Shown here in pieces: positions 41,401 through 53,100 of a stretch of 64,000 bases of DNA. The stretch's first letter is position 1. Each line of letters opens with the position of its first letter. The notes under the pieces were generated by a model. That model had not been told where the DNA came from. It worked only from the letters and a program-made list of their open reading frames with translations, and made no database searches. The DNA is from Nothopassalora personata (lineage: Eukaryota > Ascomycota > Dothideomycetes > Mycosphaerellales > Mycosphaerellaceae), in contig CM066292.1 in the NCBI GenBank assembly GCA_033816765.1, positions 4,402,001 to 4,466,000 on the forward strand. The letters are read 5' to 3'. The position numbers and the translations under genes were made by a program.

Positions 41401-42270
41401 ATCCGATACTACGGATTCCCTTAAGGGTTTATAACGGACAGAGACAAGCTATTCACATTAAACTACTAGAAGACGCTTATAGGAACGATCGGAATTAAAC
41501 ACAAGCTGTTAATAGTATATTATCCGGAGATAGACGGACAAACCGAAAGGATGAATTAAACGCTAGAACAATACCTACGACACTACATCAACTATATACA
41601 AGACAACTAGGTTTCATTACTGCTAATGGCGTAGATTGCACTAAACAACCATAAATCGGAGACAACTTCAACGACGCTATTTTATGCGAACTTTAGTAAA
41701 GATCCTAACCTATTCGGAACACCTAGATCCTATCTATAGGCCGAGAGAGCAATCGTGACGACGGATACTCTTAAGGAAGTGTATAAAGAAACACGCAAGG
41801 CGATCGAAGATATATAACGAAAACTGTCTTAATAACGGCAGGACACGAGAAAAATAGCACCTCTACTAAAAAAGGGGGATAAGGTCTATCTCCTTACAAA
41901 AAACTTAAGAACAAGAAGATAGACTAAGAAACTAGATCACGTTAAGGTCGGACTATTTTTAATCGATAAAGTCGTAGGACTAGTTAACTATCGACTACGA
42001 CTACCACCTAACGCAAAAATCCACCTAGTCTTCTATATCTCTAAGCTAGAACCCGTAGACGCTAGAACACCTTGCTAAGAGAGCTTCTATTTCGAGCCGG
42101 AAGCAGAAAACGAATTTAAAGTCGAAAAAATCCTAGATAAAAAGGGTTAGCGATACCTTATTAAATAGAAGGGATACGACGAATTAGAAAATACCTAGGA
42201 ACTAAAAGAAAACCTACGAAACTGTTAGTAGAAGATTCGGGAGTATCAAAACGGCGCTTACTTAGAAGTA
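38498..42270 (+). pseudogene. RIP-mutated pol of G2, interrupted by a solo LTR
   Basis: Collinear with the intact pol 50187-53612 from protease to chromodomain (about 42090-42240). Stops are frequent; the RT YMDD box reads YIDD near 40035. The insertion 39341-39693 divides it at the start of RT. Not functional. Confidence 0.9.
39341..39688 (-). repeat. solo LTR of a G3-related element, not RIP-mutated
   Basis: 348 bp, TGTTAGG...CTGTAACA, flanked by CAGGA (39336-39340 and 39689-39693). Removing it restores the alignment with intact pol at 51029. It shares about 70 bp (CACGAGGCTCCTATCTACTC region) with the G3 LTR and has its own array of TGATCA-type repeats at 39547-39590. It formed by LTR-LTR recombination after the RIP of its host. 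Confidence 0.88.
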
Positions 42271-42308
42271 ACTATACTATAAGACATAGTAACTTTTAAG
42301 TAAACGGA

Positions 42309-42382
42309 CGACTAGAGTAGGAATCGAACCTACGACCTTAAGAGTGTAGATAGCTTGCGCTCTACCACTGAGCTACCTAGCC
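42309..42382 (-). tRNA. tRNA-like Pol III unit in the RIP-mutated G2
   Basis: Acceptor GGCTAGG/TCTAGTC pairs with two G-T wobbles; A box TAGCTCAGTGG and B box GGTTCGATTCC are both intact. The anticodon arm is irregular as in the other copies. Same position as 53642 and 9554. Confidence 0.6.
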
Positions 42383-42419
42383 GATTGATAAGAATAGGGA
42401 CATAACTTATAAATAAATA

Positions 42420-42986
42420 CCCTTACGAAGGAGACGGCTAAGCTACCGACGGCACCGTCTCGCTAGAAGGAGAAAGCTAGAAGTCGTCCGGAAGACCTTC
42501 GACAGTACTCTAGGTCTAAGGAGACAAGGACAGATTAGGAGCACTAGGATCCGCGTCTACTATAGCGTACTCCTACGCCCCTAGATCCTCGTCTAGTAAC
42601 AACCGATCTTCTAACGAACGACCCTCCGTAACCTTCTAATTAACCGCATCTAATTGCTTACGAAGGCGCATTTCCTTTATATACGCTTCTATTAAGGCAT
42701 CCTACCTTTTACTAAGAATCCTCTTCGCGGTATCTAGTTCCTATAACAATTTCTTCTGCTAAAGCGATAAGCGCTTCTACTCGCCCTCGGTTACCCTCGT
42801 ATTGCAACTCTTTAGATTCCGCTACTAGCACTCGGAATAGCGACTAGATAAGATGTGCACCTTGCATATACGGCCCTTCTTTTAACAAGAATTATACGGA
42901 CGCATCGCGGTATCGCCGTTACGAAAGATCTGCTAGGCTTTCTTCTTGCGGCGAGCGGTAGATTTAGATTAGGAGGAAGAAGACAT
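42420..42986 (-). pseudogene. antisense coiled-coil gene of the RIP-mutated G2
   Basis: From ATG 42986 on the minus strand the frame reads MSSSS, like the 8975 copy, then cysteine-bearing blocks (SC, RIC, SEC, KSC) broken by TAG/TAA stops, then TEGE(W)KRLSL and a long charged helix (EMRLRKQLDAV). Layout matches the other antisense genes, but the sequence between cysteines is very different even though gag-pol of the same elements is near-identical. An inactive remnant. Confidence 0.6.
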
Positions 42987-43061
42987 CGTTGCGAGACACG
43001 AAAAGGAAGTATAACATAACTTATAAAGCTCTAGGATAGAGCTAGGCTAAAAGGGGGATGG

Positions 43062-43470
43062 TGTTACGGTTCTAATCTAGGGCTAAAGGAAGCTAACCAA
43101 TTAGACCTCTACAATTAGTAGGCGCTTCCGCCCGAGAAGTGCTCTCTTACCCGTAGGAATAAAACTAAGGAACCGAGAGAGCAACTAAAGTGATCTCCTT
43201 AATCTCGTTAATCTCGGTGATCTCGAGAGAGCATAGAGAGCATAGAGAGCACGGAGAGCAAACGCTCTATCTCCTTTATATTTAGGAACGCTAGAAACCC
43301 TTATAGTTCTAATACGTTCAACTTATGTTACTATCTTACTGATTGGAATACAACTCTTATTCTTATCATTCATCTTCGCTTAGCTTACTTTAGCCTCTCT
43401 AAAGAATAATACCGCTACGTAACTTAACTTATCTCTCTTTTAAGACTAGCCCTAGAACGAGACAATAACA
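43062..43470 (+). repeat. 3' LTR of the RIP-mutated G2 (409-bp type)
   Basis: Preceded by AAAAGGGGGATGG, the polypurine tract. Same length and U3 as 36051-36459, with a few RIP differences. Confidence 0.9.
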
Positions 43471-45540
43471 AGGGGGAGCTATAGTAGCATAGTAACTAAC
43501 CTAAAACATAAAGGGCTTCGTAATAAGACTCCCCTAACTAAGGTTAGTCTTAGGGGGAGCATAGGATAGAAGATTCACGTCTACTATTTAGAGACACATC
43601 CCCCTAGCTCTAGGAATAGTCTCCTATAGAGCATACCTAGCTCTAGGAACAGTCTCCTATAGAGCACACCTAGCTCTAGGAATAATCTCCTATAGAGCAC
43701 ACCTAGCTCTAGGAACAATCCCCTATAGAGCATAAGCCTTAGACTTTATAGTCTAAAGAACTACACTAAGAAGACATAGCCCTAGCTATGTAAGAAGACC
43801 CTAATTAGGCTATAACACTATTCTACCCTACCCTATACATTAGTAAGAGGAAGAGAGATAGGACTTATAAGCCTATAAAGACTAAATAAGCTAAGGTCTA
43901 TCCTAAGCTAACTAGGAGAAGTTTAAGATAGAACAGATCCTATTATAATTATAGCAAACTTAAGAAAGTATTTGCTGTAATAGCTATAGATAATATAAAG
44001 AAGGGGAAGCTTATAGATCCTGCTACCCTAACTGAAGCATTAAATAGACCTAATAGAGCTAAATAGATTAGGGCAATTAGAAAGGAATTTAACTCCTTAG
44101 AAGACATAGAATGTGTTATATAGATCCTATTATAGAAAATCCCTAAGGGTAGGAAACTGCTTATAGGAAAATGGGTCCTATACTATAAGTATCTTCCTAA
44201 TAGGTCTATTAAGAAGCGTAGAGCTAGATAGGTAGTAAAGGAGTTTACTTAAAAGTAAGGGACAGACTATGTTAAAACCTTTACTCTAACCCTAAGGCTA
44301 CTAACAAGCAGGATTCTCCTAGCCCTATACATAGTTCTTAGCTAGAAGAGGAGACAGATTAATGTTGAAATAGCATTTATAAACCCTAACATTAATAGAC
44401 CTTTATACATTAAACTACTAGAAGGGGCAGAACTTATCAAGAAAGATCTATCTAACAAAGTCCTAGAAATTAAGAAGGGACTATATAGATTGAAACAAGC
44501 TACAAACCTCTAGTACTATAATACTAAGGAAGCTCTAGAAGAATTGGGCCTAAAGAGACTTAATTCCGATACATGTCTTTTTAGGGGGAGAATCTTTTAG
44601 TTCTCCTATATATAGATGACTTTTAGATCTTTAGCGATAGTAATTAGAAGATTGAGGGGTTTATTGCTAGACTAAAGAATAAGTACTCTATTAAAACTGT
44701 TAACACTAACCTTTTCCTAGGCATGCAACTAAAGAGTAAAAAGAATAGAGATCTCTATATCTCCTAAAAGCACTATGCTTTAGAGAAACTTTAGAAACAT
44801 AGCCTAGACTTAGCTAAAAGTGTTAAGTATCCCCTTAACCGCCTATATAAAGCTTACAAAGAGCAATGCAACATATAGGATTATAATCTATTTAATATAT
44901 TAATTAGGGAACTCTAGTACCTAGCTAACTAGACTAGGCTAGATATCTCCTATATAATAACCACTTAGCTAAATTCTTAGCTAATCCTTTAGTAGAACAT
45001 ATTGCTGCAGTAAAGCATGTTTAGAGATATATTACTAGAACAATTGACAAGTGCCTAATCTTTAGAAAAACACAATCCCTAAAGCTAGAGATCTATATAG
45101 ACTCTAATTTCTCTAGAGATCCAACAGGTAGATCTACCTTAGGACTCCTAGTTAAAATGGCTAGAAGTCCTATTATCTGGAAATCTAACCTATAGAAGGA
45201 GATAGTGCTATTAAGCACTAAAGTAGAGTATGTAGCCTTAACTAAATGCTGTAGGGAAGTAATATAGTTAAGAAATCTACTCTATAAAACCTAGAAAATA
45301 ACTAACTATAAAGCTCAAGCCTTTAAGATCTTTATAGACAACTAGTCTACTATTAAGCTAGTTAGAGATTATACTAACTATAGAAGAACTAAGCATGTTA
45401 GACTAAGGAACTACTTTTATAGACATGTTTATAAAGAAGGCTTAATTGTAGTTAAGTATATCCCTACTATATAGCAGCTTATAGATTAGCTTATAAAGCT
45501 AAAGTTACTAAACTATATTCTCTAAGGGAGGCTTCTAGAG
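43471..45540 (+). pseudogene. RIP-mutated Copia reverse transcriptase-RNase H
   Basis: Copia RT landmarks with stops between them: KWVLYYKYLPNRSIKKR near 44170-44215, TDYVKTFTLTLRLL near 44265-44305, LYRLKQATNL near 44485, LLYIDDF (the YVDD box) near 44605, and NLFLGMQL near 44710. RNase H follows: IYIDSNFSRDPTGRSTLGLL near 45090-45150, IWKSNL, LLSTKVEYVAL near 45205-45240, and RRTKHVRLRNYFYRHVYKEG near 45385-45440, ending LLNYIL near 45525. It continues the coding region broken by the G2 insertion at 36051. Confidence 0.88.
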
Positions 45541-46153
45541 ACTAACTACACTTTCATTTATATATAGTAAGACCTTTATTTGTTTATAAGTATTTATAAA
45601 GTAATATCTTATTTGTTTAGAGACAGTAGAGGAAAGTTTTTATTTATTAGCCTTAAGGGCTAGATTCATTTAGGGTATTGCATATCTTACTATACTTATA
45701 TAACTAGACTATAGAGAGGCCTACTTTAGAACCGCCTTTTAAGGCAAGATCTAGTTCATTATTATAGACTCTAATTTAGGGGAGCTATAGTATTTAAACA
45801 AAAGGAAATAGAGAAGTAGACCGCCCTTACTTATAACGGCTATTTTCTCCTTTAGCCCTAACTAAATTACTAAGACCTAATATAAGTACACTATCTAGAC
45901 TCCTACTTACTACTAAAACTACTAGAGCCTCTAGAACCCCTCTTATAGGAAGTCGAGTTTAATATAGCACCCTCCTAAAAGTTATTATTAGTACCTAAGC
46001 GCTATAGGAACTAACGAATTAAGGTAGTAACCTTATCCTAAGAGAGGGAGTTAGAGAATAGGAGGCAAAGCTCTAGGAGGACAGTTCTAGAACTATTACT
46101 AGGAGCCCTAGGGATGCTTAGGCGCTAGTCTACATCGCTAGGAATAAGCTAGG
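45541..46153. other. unidentified RIP-mutated segment inside Copia (left part)
   Basis: Sequence between the Copia RNase H end and the G1 insertion. A Copia element normally reaches its polypurine tract soon after RNase H, so this and 59907-61231 (about 1.9 kb together) are extra. No family is recognised. Confidence 0.4.
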
Positions 46154-46349
46154 TGTAAGGGGCAGCCTAGTAGCTAACCCTTACATGTAGCCTTGTATAT
46201 AACATACGGTCGCGACCGGCTACTAAGCCGTACGTGACACGTATACGTACACCTTACGACGCGCGATGCGTCTTAAATAAAAGGCAAGAATTAGTTTATC
46301 TACGACTAGTAGGTCGTAGGCGTGCTATACATTACGACATCCCTTAACA
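46154..46349 (+). repeat. 5' LTR of the RIP-mutated G1
   Basis: 196 bp. Compared with the intact G1 LTR, nearly all differences are C-to-T before A or G-to-A after T. Confidence 0.9.
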
Positions 46350-46386
46350 GTTCTAATTCTTCTTTTCGTTATAATCTATACACGCT

Positions 46387-47556
46387 ATAGAGCCCGATCG
46401 CGACGTACACGACGGCGAGTCGCCTACGCCGCCCCTAAGCCCTAGAGCATAGTAGTAGGCGCGTCGTGTAGCCTTAGTTACGAGAAGAGAGGCCTTACGG
46501 GCTAAGATTAAAGAGTAAGAGATATAGCGGGAGATCGAGCGGCTAGAGATCTTACGCGCTACAAGCGCACCGCCTCTAGAGCGTATAGGAGGGAGGAGAG
46601 AAGATTACCTCCCTACTACAACCCCTGTCTCTATCTCTATAACTACTAACGATAATATTGTAGTACGAGGCGCGGTCGCATCGTATGCGACACGTTTACG
46701 TCTTAAAGAACCTACGCCTTTTAGAGGGGACTCGATTAAGAAAGCACGGGTATTCCTAAGGGAGCTCTCTCTTATCTTTACCCTCTTAGGCGGCACGTAT
46801 ACGACGAACGAGTTAAAGGTCCTATATAGGGTTATGTACCTAAGCGGAGAGGTAAGTGAGCAATAGTACGCTAACTATAGCGTCCTTAACCTTAAAGGGT
46901 ATATATACTAGGACTTTAAGGAGTTCTATCGAGACGCATGCGGTAACCCTATAAACCGCGTACTTAACGTAATGTTAGAGTATAAGGCGGTGAAATAGAA
47001 GGACAACTAGACAGTACGTTAGTTTACGACTAAGCTAGATGTTATAGAGGATTAGTTAGGGGACTATACGGAGGCGTAACGCGTGCGACATATACTCGCT
47101 AAGCTTACGCCTAGCCTACGGTCCGTAATCGTTAAGTTTCATAACATCCTAATAACTAGAGAGGAACTAGTAATCCTAGCTTCGCGTATTAAAAGCACGG
47201 AGCGTAGTAGCGGAGGGCACGACCGCGGGTAGTATAGTCGCCGTAGGCGAGAGACTAAGGGCGACTAAGGGCGAAGCAATCGTAGCTCGAAGCAGTAGAA
47301 GTATAGTTAGGCGTCGCGCGACCCGGGTACGAGTTACTAGCGGGACGCCGGCAGATCGTCTATAACCTTCGATAGGACTAAAGCGGAGTGCTATAGATAC
47401 TATAAGAAGGGTTACATTAAGACGGATTGCCCGAATAGGCACCTATAGAAGGACCGTAACGCGTAAGTGGTTCGTAGGGTAGACGCTACAAAGGCTCTAA
47501 CTAAGAAGGGTAGCGACTAGGGAAAAGGTAGAGGACTAGAAGTAGGTCGCTCCTAA
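46387..47556 (+). pseudogene. RIP-mutated gag of G1
   Basis: Aligns with gag 15522-16688; the start is ATA and the stop TAA. The knuckle region near 47390 reads CYRYYKKGYIKTDC for CYGCHKKGHIKTDC, with zinc ligands lost. Many TAG stops. Confidence 0.88.
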
Positions 47557-47713
47557 GTCCGAGTTTTCCTAAAGTCGACCCTTTAAGGCGAGTAGATGTG
47601 TATCTAGCGCGTTACTTACGAGGCGTAGTCGAGACTCGTAAGGGCTTTCGCGAGGCTACGTTTCTCCTAGATAACTGTACGGATCTTAGCCTAGTGTCGT
47701 ATAAGTATATACT

Positions 47714-48148
47714 TGTTACGGTTCGGATGAAGGACGGTGCAGGACGTGGCATGGGGAGGAAGAATCAGAAGACACGAACCAATCGCTAGGAAGAGAAAGG
47801 GACCCCACGTCCGGGTCACGTGCACGACCGCGCGCTTAGTGCATGGTCGAACACGACCGCAGAAGTAGCGTATGGACGTACACGACCACACGACCAGACG
47901 ACCGGTCGAGTGGACAGACGGACATCTAACACCGGATGGCATACGAACCTCCTTTGTATTTAGGAACGCTAGAAACCCTTATGGTTCTGATGCGTTCAAC
48001 TCATGTTACTATCTCACTGATTGGAATACAACTCTTATTCCTATCATTCATCTTCGCTCAGCTTGCTTCAGCCTCTCCAAAGAATAATACCGCCACGTGA
48101 CTTGACTTATCTCTCTTTTGAGACTAGCCCTGGAACGAGACAATAACA
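47714..48148 (+). repeat. 5' LTR of G2 with an ACGACC array
   Basis: 435 bp, TGTTACGG...AATAACA. The U3 carries five ACGACC motifs and reverse GGTCG copies between 47823 and 47910. From TTTGTATTTAGGAACGC (about 47957) onward it matches the LTRs of the other G2 copies. Confidence 0.95.
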
Positions 48149-48165
48149 CTTTGAACGCCCTCAGG

Positions 48166-50184
48166 ATGAGCGCTACTCAAGCAGCTGGTAGGGGAACACC
48201 CGCCCCCAGCGAAGCAGGAAGCATCCGCCGTGCGCCACCACAACAGACTACCACCACGAAGGACGATGAGTCTGATGACGATGACGAGCCTACCCCAAGG
48301 AAGAACGACGTTAAGGCTGCTAAGCCAGACCTCTTCCACGGAGACAGAGCCAAGTTCGACGACTGGATCAATCAGATGGATATGTACCTCATGTTCAACC
48401 CAGTCGATGCCGATAAAAGGACTATCTTCGCCATCACGTACCTTCGCGGAAGTGCGCAGAACTGGATCAAACCTTACCTTAAGGAATACCTTGAAGGTAT
48501 GGGACGATTAGACCCCACTGGAATGTTCAGGAGCTACACCCTTTTCAAAGAGAAGATGAAGTCAATCTTTGGAACCTCGAACGAAGTCCAACAGGCCATA
48601 CGAATTATTCAACACCTAAAGCAGAAGACGTCTACTTCAGAGTATGCCGCCAAATTCGAAGAATACGGACAAATCACCGGATGGGACCAGACGGCGTTGA
48701 TGACTATGTTCCGACGTGGACTTAAGGACTCCGTCAAGGACGAGTTGATAAGACACGGGGGACGGATCACCAACCTCGAAGAGCTAATGAAGGCGTCGAT
48801 CAATATCGATGACCAGCTCTGGGAACGACACCAGGAGAAGAAATACGACTCCAAAGTAGGAGGAATAGCAGGATACGCTCCGGATCGCAGACCCTTAGGA
48901 GGATACGTTGCGAAGGGAGAATTCTCACGACAAAGCCAACCCTACTATGGACCACAGCCAATGGAACTGGACGTTACCCAACGAGGACGGAGGATCGTTA
49001 AGAGTAGGGGCCACGGAAAGCCCTTTAAAGGAAAAGGAAAACTCACATGCTATGCCTGTGGCAAGGAAGGCCACATGGCGCGGGATTGCCGCGGTAAAAA
49101 TATGGTGCGCCGCGAGCAGTTCAATATGATGCAACCCCGAACTAGTAAATCTGAGAGCAGCGTTGGATCTCGGGGAGATACCGACTATACTCGGAGAGTG
49201 GGGGAGAGAGCTAGCAACAGAAGCACGACGCCTCTCCTGGACCCCTCAGAAGGACGAGGAGGATACCATGGGCAGCAAATGGTGGTCATTCCATTTGATG
49301 CGAAGAACCAACCACGACAGTTCAACATGATGACACGAAGAGTCGACTACGAGACCGAACCTGAGTCTCGAAATGGTCATGGAAGCCTTCATTGGCGATT
49401 CTGTTACCAAGACTCGTGTCAAATCCACTACGCCGCGAAGTCAGGCGCAGGGTATTGGCCTCAACAACCACGAGGAACCCTGGGAGCGACGCATAGGCAA
49501 GACGTCACGCTCAGAGAAGTGGACATCGATGAATCCTACTTCAACGAAGATGGAAGCGATAAAGAAAATCAGGACCCAGGATGGAACGGATCATGGTCAC
49601 CAGAACCACAGGAAGAAAGTCAAGAAACCACCGGGCTAGATACCATCGAGGAAGAACAGGATCCGGAAGAATCAAGCGAAGAAGATTCCTCCGAAGGAGA
49701 AGAGAGCGACACTGACGACGACAACGAACAACTTACCTTCACGGTAGATGCACCCAAGAGACTATACGACATGATCATCTACCTACAAAGAAGGCACGAG
49801 GAATTCCTACCTAAGATAGGTGGACGAAGGAGGCTACATTCCATTGAGTTTGACAAGACACTCGACACCCTACGAGGCATGGCCTGGGGATACCCACTCA
49901 TGGAAACAACCGAAAACCTAGCAACCGCCATTACAGAACGACCACCTATAGGAAGCCGAATAACAGGTACCGGGTACCAAACACCGTCAGGAACATTCGT
50001 ATCGAATGAATTACACAACATAGTGCAACACGCACGCGCACTCTACTCAGAAACGCAGAAGATCCAGGAACGCAACAGACTACAGGTGTGGACACAGGGC
50101 AACGGGCTACAGGTTCTAGCCGAAGCCTCTAGGTACGAAGCACAGCGAACCACATACCATTCGGGAAAAGGATCAGCTCCCTAG
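48166..50184 (+). CDS. Gag protein of G2
   Basis: 672 residues from ATG 48166 (MSATQAAGRG), the first ATG after the LTR; the frame is also open back into the LTR. The capsid-like gag domain lies at about 45-230 (KPDLFHGDRAKFDDWINQMD, ITYLRGSAQNWIKPYL, AKFEEYGQITGWDQTALMTM). A CCHC knuckle, CYACGKEGHMARDC, lies near 295-308. The long C-terminal part is unlike ordinary Gag: an acidic segment of Glu/Asp/Ser (about 480-525) and a conserved folded-looking region after it. The frame ends at TAG 50184, 15 nt after a G GGA AAA heptamer. It packages the element RNA. Twice-RIPed relatives at 36477 and 13082 align over its whole length. Confidence 0.93.
   Translation: MSATQAAGRGTPAPSEAGSIRRAPPQQTTTTKDDESDDDDEPTPRKNDVKAAKPDLFHGDRAKFDDWINQMDMYLMFNPVDADKRTIFAITYLRGSAQNWIKPYLKEYLEGMGRLDPTGMFRSYTLFKEKMKSIFGTSNEVQQAIRIIQHLKQKTSTSEYAAKFEEYGQITGWDQTALMTMFRRGLKDSVKDELIRHGGRITNLEELMKASINIDDQLWERHQEKKYDSKVGGIAGYAPDRRPLGGYVAKGEFSRQSQPYYGPQPMELDVTQRGRRIVKSRGHGKPFKGKGKLTCYACGKEGHMARDCRGKNMVRREQFNMMQPRTSKSESSVGSRGDTDYTRRVGERASNRSTTPLLDPSEGRGGYHGQQMVVIPFDAKNQPRQFNMMTRRVDYETEPESRNGHGSLHWRFCYQDSCQIHYAAKSGAGYWPQQPRGTLGATHRQDVTLREVDIDESYFNEDGSDKENQDPGWNGSWSPEPQEESQETTGLDTIEEEQDPEESSEEDSSEGEESDTDDDNEQLTFTVDAPKRLYDMIIYLQRRHEEFLPKIGGRRRLHSIEFDKTLDTLRGMAWGYPLMETTENLATAITERPPIGSRITGTGYQTPSGTFVSNELHNIVQHARALYSETQKIQERNRLQVWTQGNGLQVLAEASRYEAQRTTYHSGKGSAP
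50163..50169 (+). promoter_or_regulatory. candidate -1 ribosomal frameshift site of G2
   Basis: G GGA AAA in the gag frame, 15 nt before the gag stop. A -1 slip continues AGG ATC AGC into the pol frame, which is open here. Both RIP-mutated G2 copies keep the heptamer, and G1 has the same one. Confidence 0.65.
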
Positions 50185-50186
50185 GA

Positions 50187-53100
50187 ATGAGCGACCGGAG
50201 GGAGTTATGCAATATTCAGGCTCACGCATCGACATCAAACACAGTTTTCCAGACACAAGCAATCGTCAACGGACACAAGACCAGTGTCATGATCGACTCA
50301 GGAGCAGCGGGGAATTTTATCTCTGAGTCTTTCACAAGAAGAAACGGGTTAGCTACCCTGAAGAAGAAATGGGGTTACGAGTTGATCGCGGTAAACGGAT
50401 CATCGTTACCTAGCGTGGAATGGGAGACGACACCATTGCCACTGGCTATCCAACAGCACCACGAGAATATTACCTTGGATGTCACTGATATGGCCAGTCA
50501 TGACATAGTATTAGGTATGCCTTGGTTGAGAAAGCACAATCCAGTAATCGACTGGAGAAGAGGAGTACTCACATTTAGGGAATGCGATTGCGTTGTCGAC
50601 ATTCAGCCTGCGCAGTGGCAGCGTTCACTGGCAGATGAGGCAAGGAAACAGCTAAACGAGATACAGCTTGCGCCGAACAGAAGGACAGAAGAACCACCTT
50701 CGACCGGGACAGACACTGGCGTGGGGCCGCCGGGTCACGAAGTCACTGGAAGTGATGGAAGTAACGCACCATCGAAGAATACTAACATCTCAGAGTTGAG
50801 TATTCCCAAGGAGTATCGCAAGTGGTCGCGACTCTTTGAAGAGGAGAGAGGCAAAACCGCCTTACCTAAGCACCGCCCATGGGATCATAAGATCAACATT
50901 CAGCCAGGGAAAGAGCCTCCATGGGGACCCCTATATCAAATGTCTGAGAAAGAGCTACAGACCCTACGAGAATGGCTGAAGGAGAAGCTAGCCAAAGGAT
51001 GGATAAGAAGATCCACCTCAAGTGCAGGAACTCCATGCATGTTCGTTCCAAAAGCAAACGGGAAGTTACGACTCGTACAAGACTACAGGAAGTTAAACGA
51101 GATCACGATCAAGAACCGATACCCGCTACCCAACATCGAAGAAGCACAAGACAGATTAACCGGATCAGACTGGTACACGAAGATTGACCTACGAGATGCC
51201 TTCTACGCTATACGAATGGCGGAAGGAGAAGAATGGAAGACCGCTTTCAGGACAAGATACGGACTCTACGAATTCTTAGTTATGCCAATGGGATTAACCA
51301 ACGCACCCGCATCCTGCCAGGACCTTGTCAACGAAACACTTAGAGACCTACTCGACGTATGCGTTGTCGCCTACATGGACGACATACTAGTCTACACGAA
51401 AGGATCCCTACAGGAACACATAAGACAAGTCCAGGACGTCTTCGAACGACTCACGCAATCAGGATTCAAGACGGCACCCGAGAAATGCGAATTCCATAAG
51501 AAAGAAGTTAAATTCCTAGGCTTTATCATTAGCACTACAGGAATAACGATCGACCCTGCGAAGACACAGTCAATTAGAGAATGGCCAGAACCGAAAACAG
51601 TCAAGGACGTACAATCATTCCTTGGACTAGCGAACTACAACCGGAAATTCATTAAGGACTACTCAAAGACAGCAGCACCAATGACGATGCTTACAAGAAA
51701 GGACGTCACTTGGAAATGGGGAAAAGAACAGATTGAAGCATTTAAGAAACTCAAGGAACAATGCGCTTCAGCCCCTACGCTTCGACTATTCGATGGTAGC
51801 AAGGAAGTCCACATCGAGACCGATGCGTCTGATATGGCAATAGGCGCATGTCTAACACAGACACACGATGGGCAGAGACACCCAGTAGCCTATTACTCCC
51901 GGAAAATGACCACAGCGGAACAGAACTACGACATCCATGATAAAGAGCTTCTAGCCATTGTTGCTGCTATGCAACATTGGAGAGTATATGTCGAGGGCCC
52001 ACCGAAGTTAACGATTCTTTCTGACCACAAGAATCTTACGTACTTTACGACGACGAAAGAACTTACTCGAAGGCAAGCCCGCTGGTCGGAGCTGCTGGGA
52101 CAGTATAAGTTCGAAATTAAATATACTCCAGGACGAGAGAATGGCCGCGCCGACGCGCTGAGCCGAAGAAGCGACTACATGGAAGGAAAAGAACCAGTGC
52201 AACATAAGATATTAAAGACAAACCCCGACGGAAGTCTTAGTGCCAACACAAGAGAATTCAATAACATCGTACGGATACTAGGCGACAGGGACGAACAATT
52301 CCCTATATCGCAAGGAAAATACCAAGTACCTAAGGATCGAGAAGAAGAATGCATACGACAACATCACGACGGACCAAATTACGGACACCCCGGAACTTCA
52401 AAAACAATGGACCTAATACAACGCAGTTTCTCATTCCCACAGATGAGACTTAAGGTGTCACGCTATATTAAACAATGCGTACACTGCCAACGAAACAAGA
52501 CTGCGAGACATGCAAAATACGGTCACCTACAGTTCAGGACACCACCGACAAAACCATGGGACGAAGTCACAATGGACTTTATTACGAAACTCCCACCGTC
52601 AAAGGATCAAGTTACGAAACAACCATACGACATGATACTAGTCATGGTTGATAGACTTACGAAATACGCACACTTCATTCCTGCATCGGAAACGTACAAT
52701 GCAGAGCAGCTCGGATACCTTGTACTGGACAGACTTATCCGATACCACGGATTCCCCCAAGCATTTATAACGGACAGAGACAAGCTATTCACATCAAACT
52801 ACTGGAAGACGCTTATGGGAACGATCGGAATTAAACACAAGCTGTCAACAGCATATCATCCGGAGACAGACGGACAAACCGAAAGGATGAATCAAACGCT
52901 GGAACAATACCTACGACACTACATCAACTATGCACAAGACAACTGGGTTTCATTACTGCCAATGGCGCAGATTGCACTGAACAACCACAAATCGGAGACA
53001 ACTTCAACGACGCCATTTTATGCGAACTTTGGTAAAAATCCTAACCTATTTGGAACACCTGGATCCCATCCACAAGCCGAGAGAGCAATCGTGACGACGG

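Larger units (their letters stand above)
36051..43470 (+). mobile_element. RIP-mutated G2 Gypsy within Copia
   Basis: LTRs 36051-36459 and 43062-43470 (409 bp each). The flanks AAGGG/AGGGG fit a 5-bp duplication with one change. Gag and pol align throughout with the intact G2 at 47714, differing almost only by CpA-to-TpA on either strand; the slippery GGGAAAA (38474-38480) is kept. The antisense gene and U3 are different from both other G2 copies. A 348-bp clean solo LTR sits in its pol. Confidence 0.92.
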
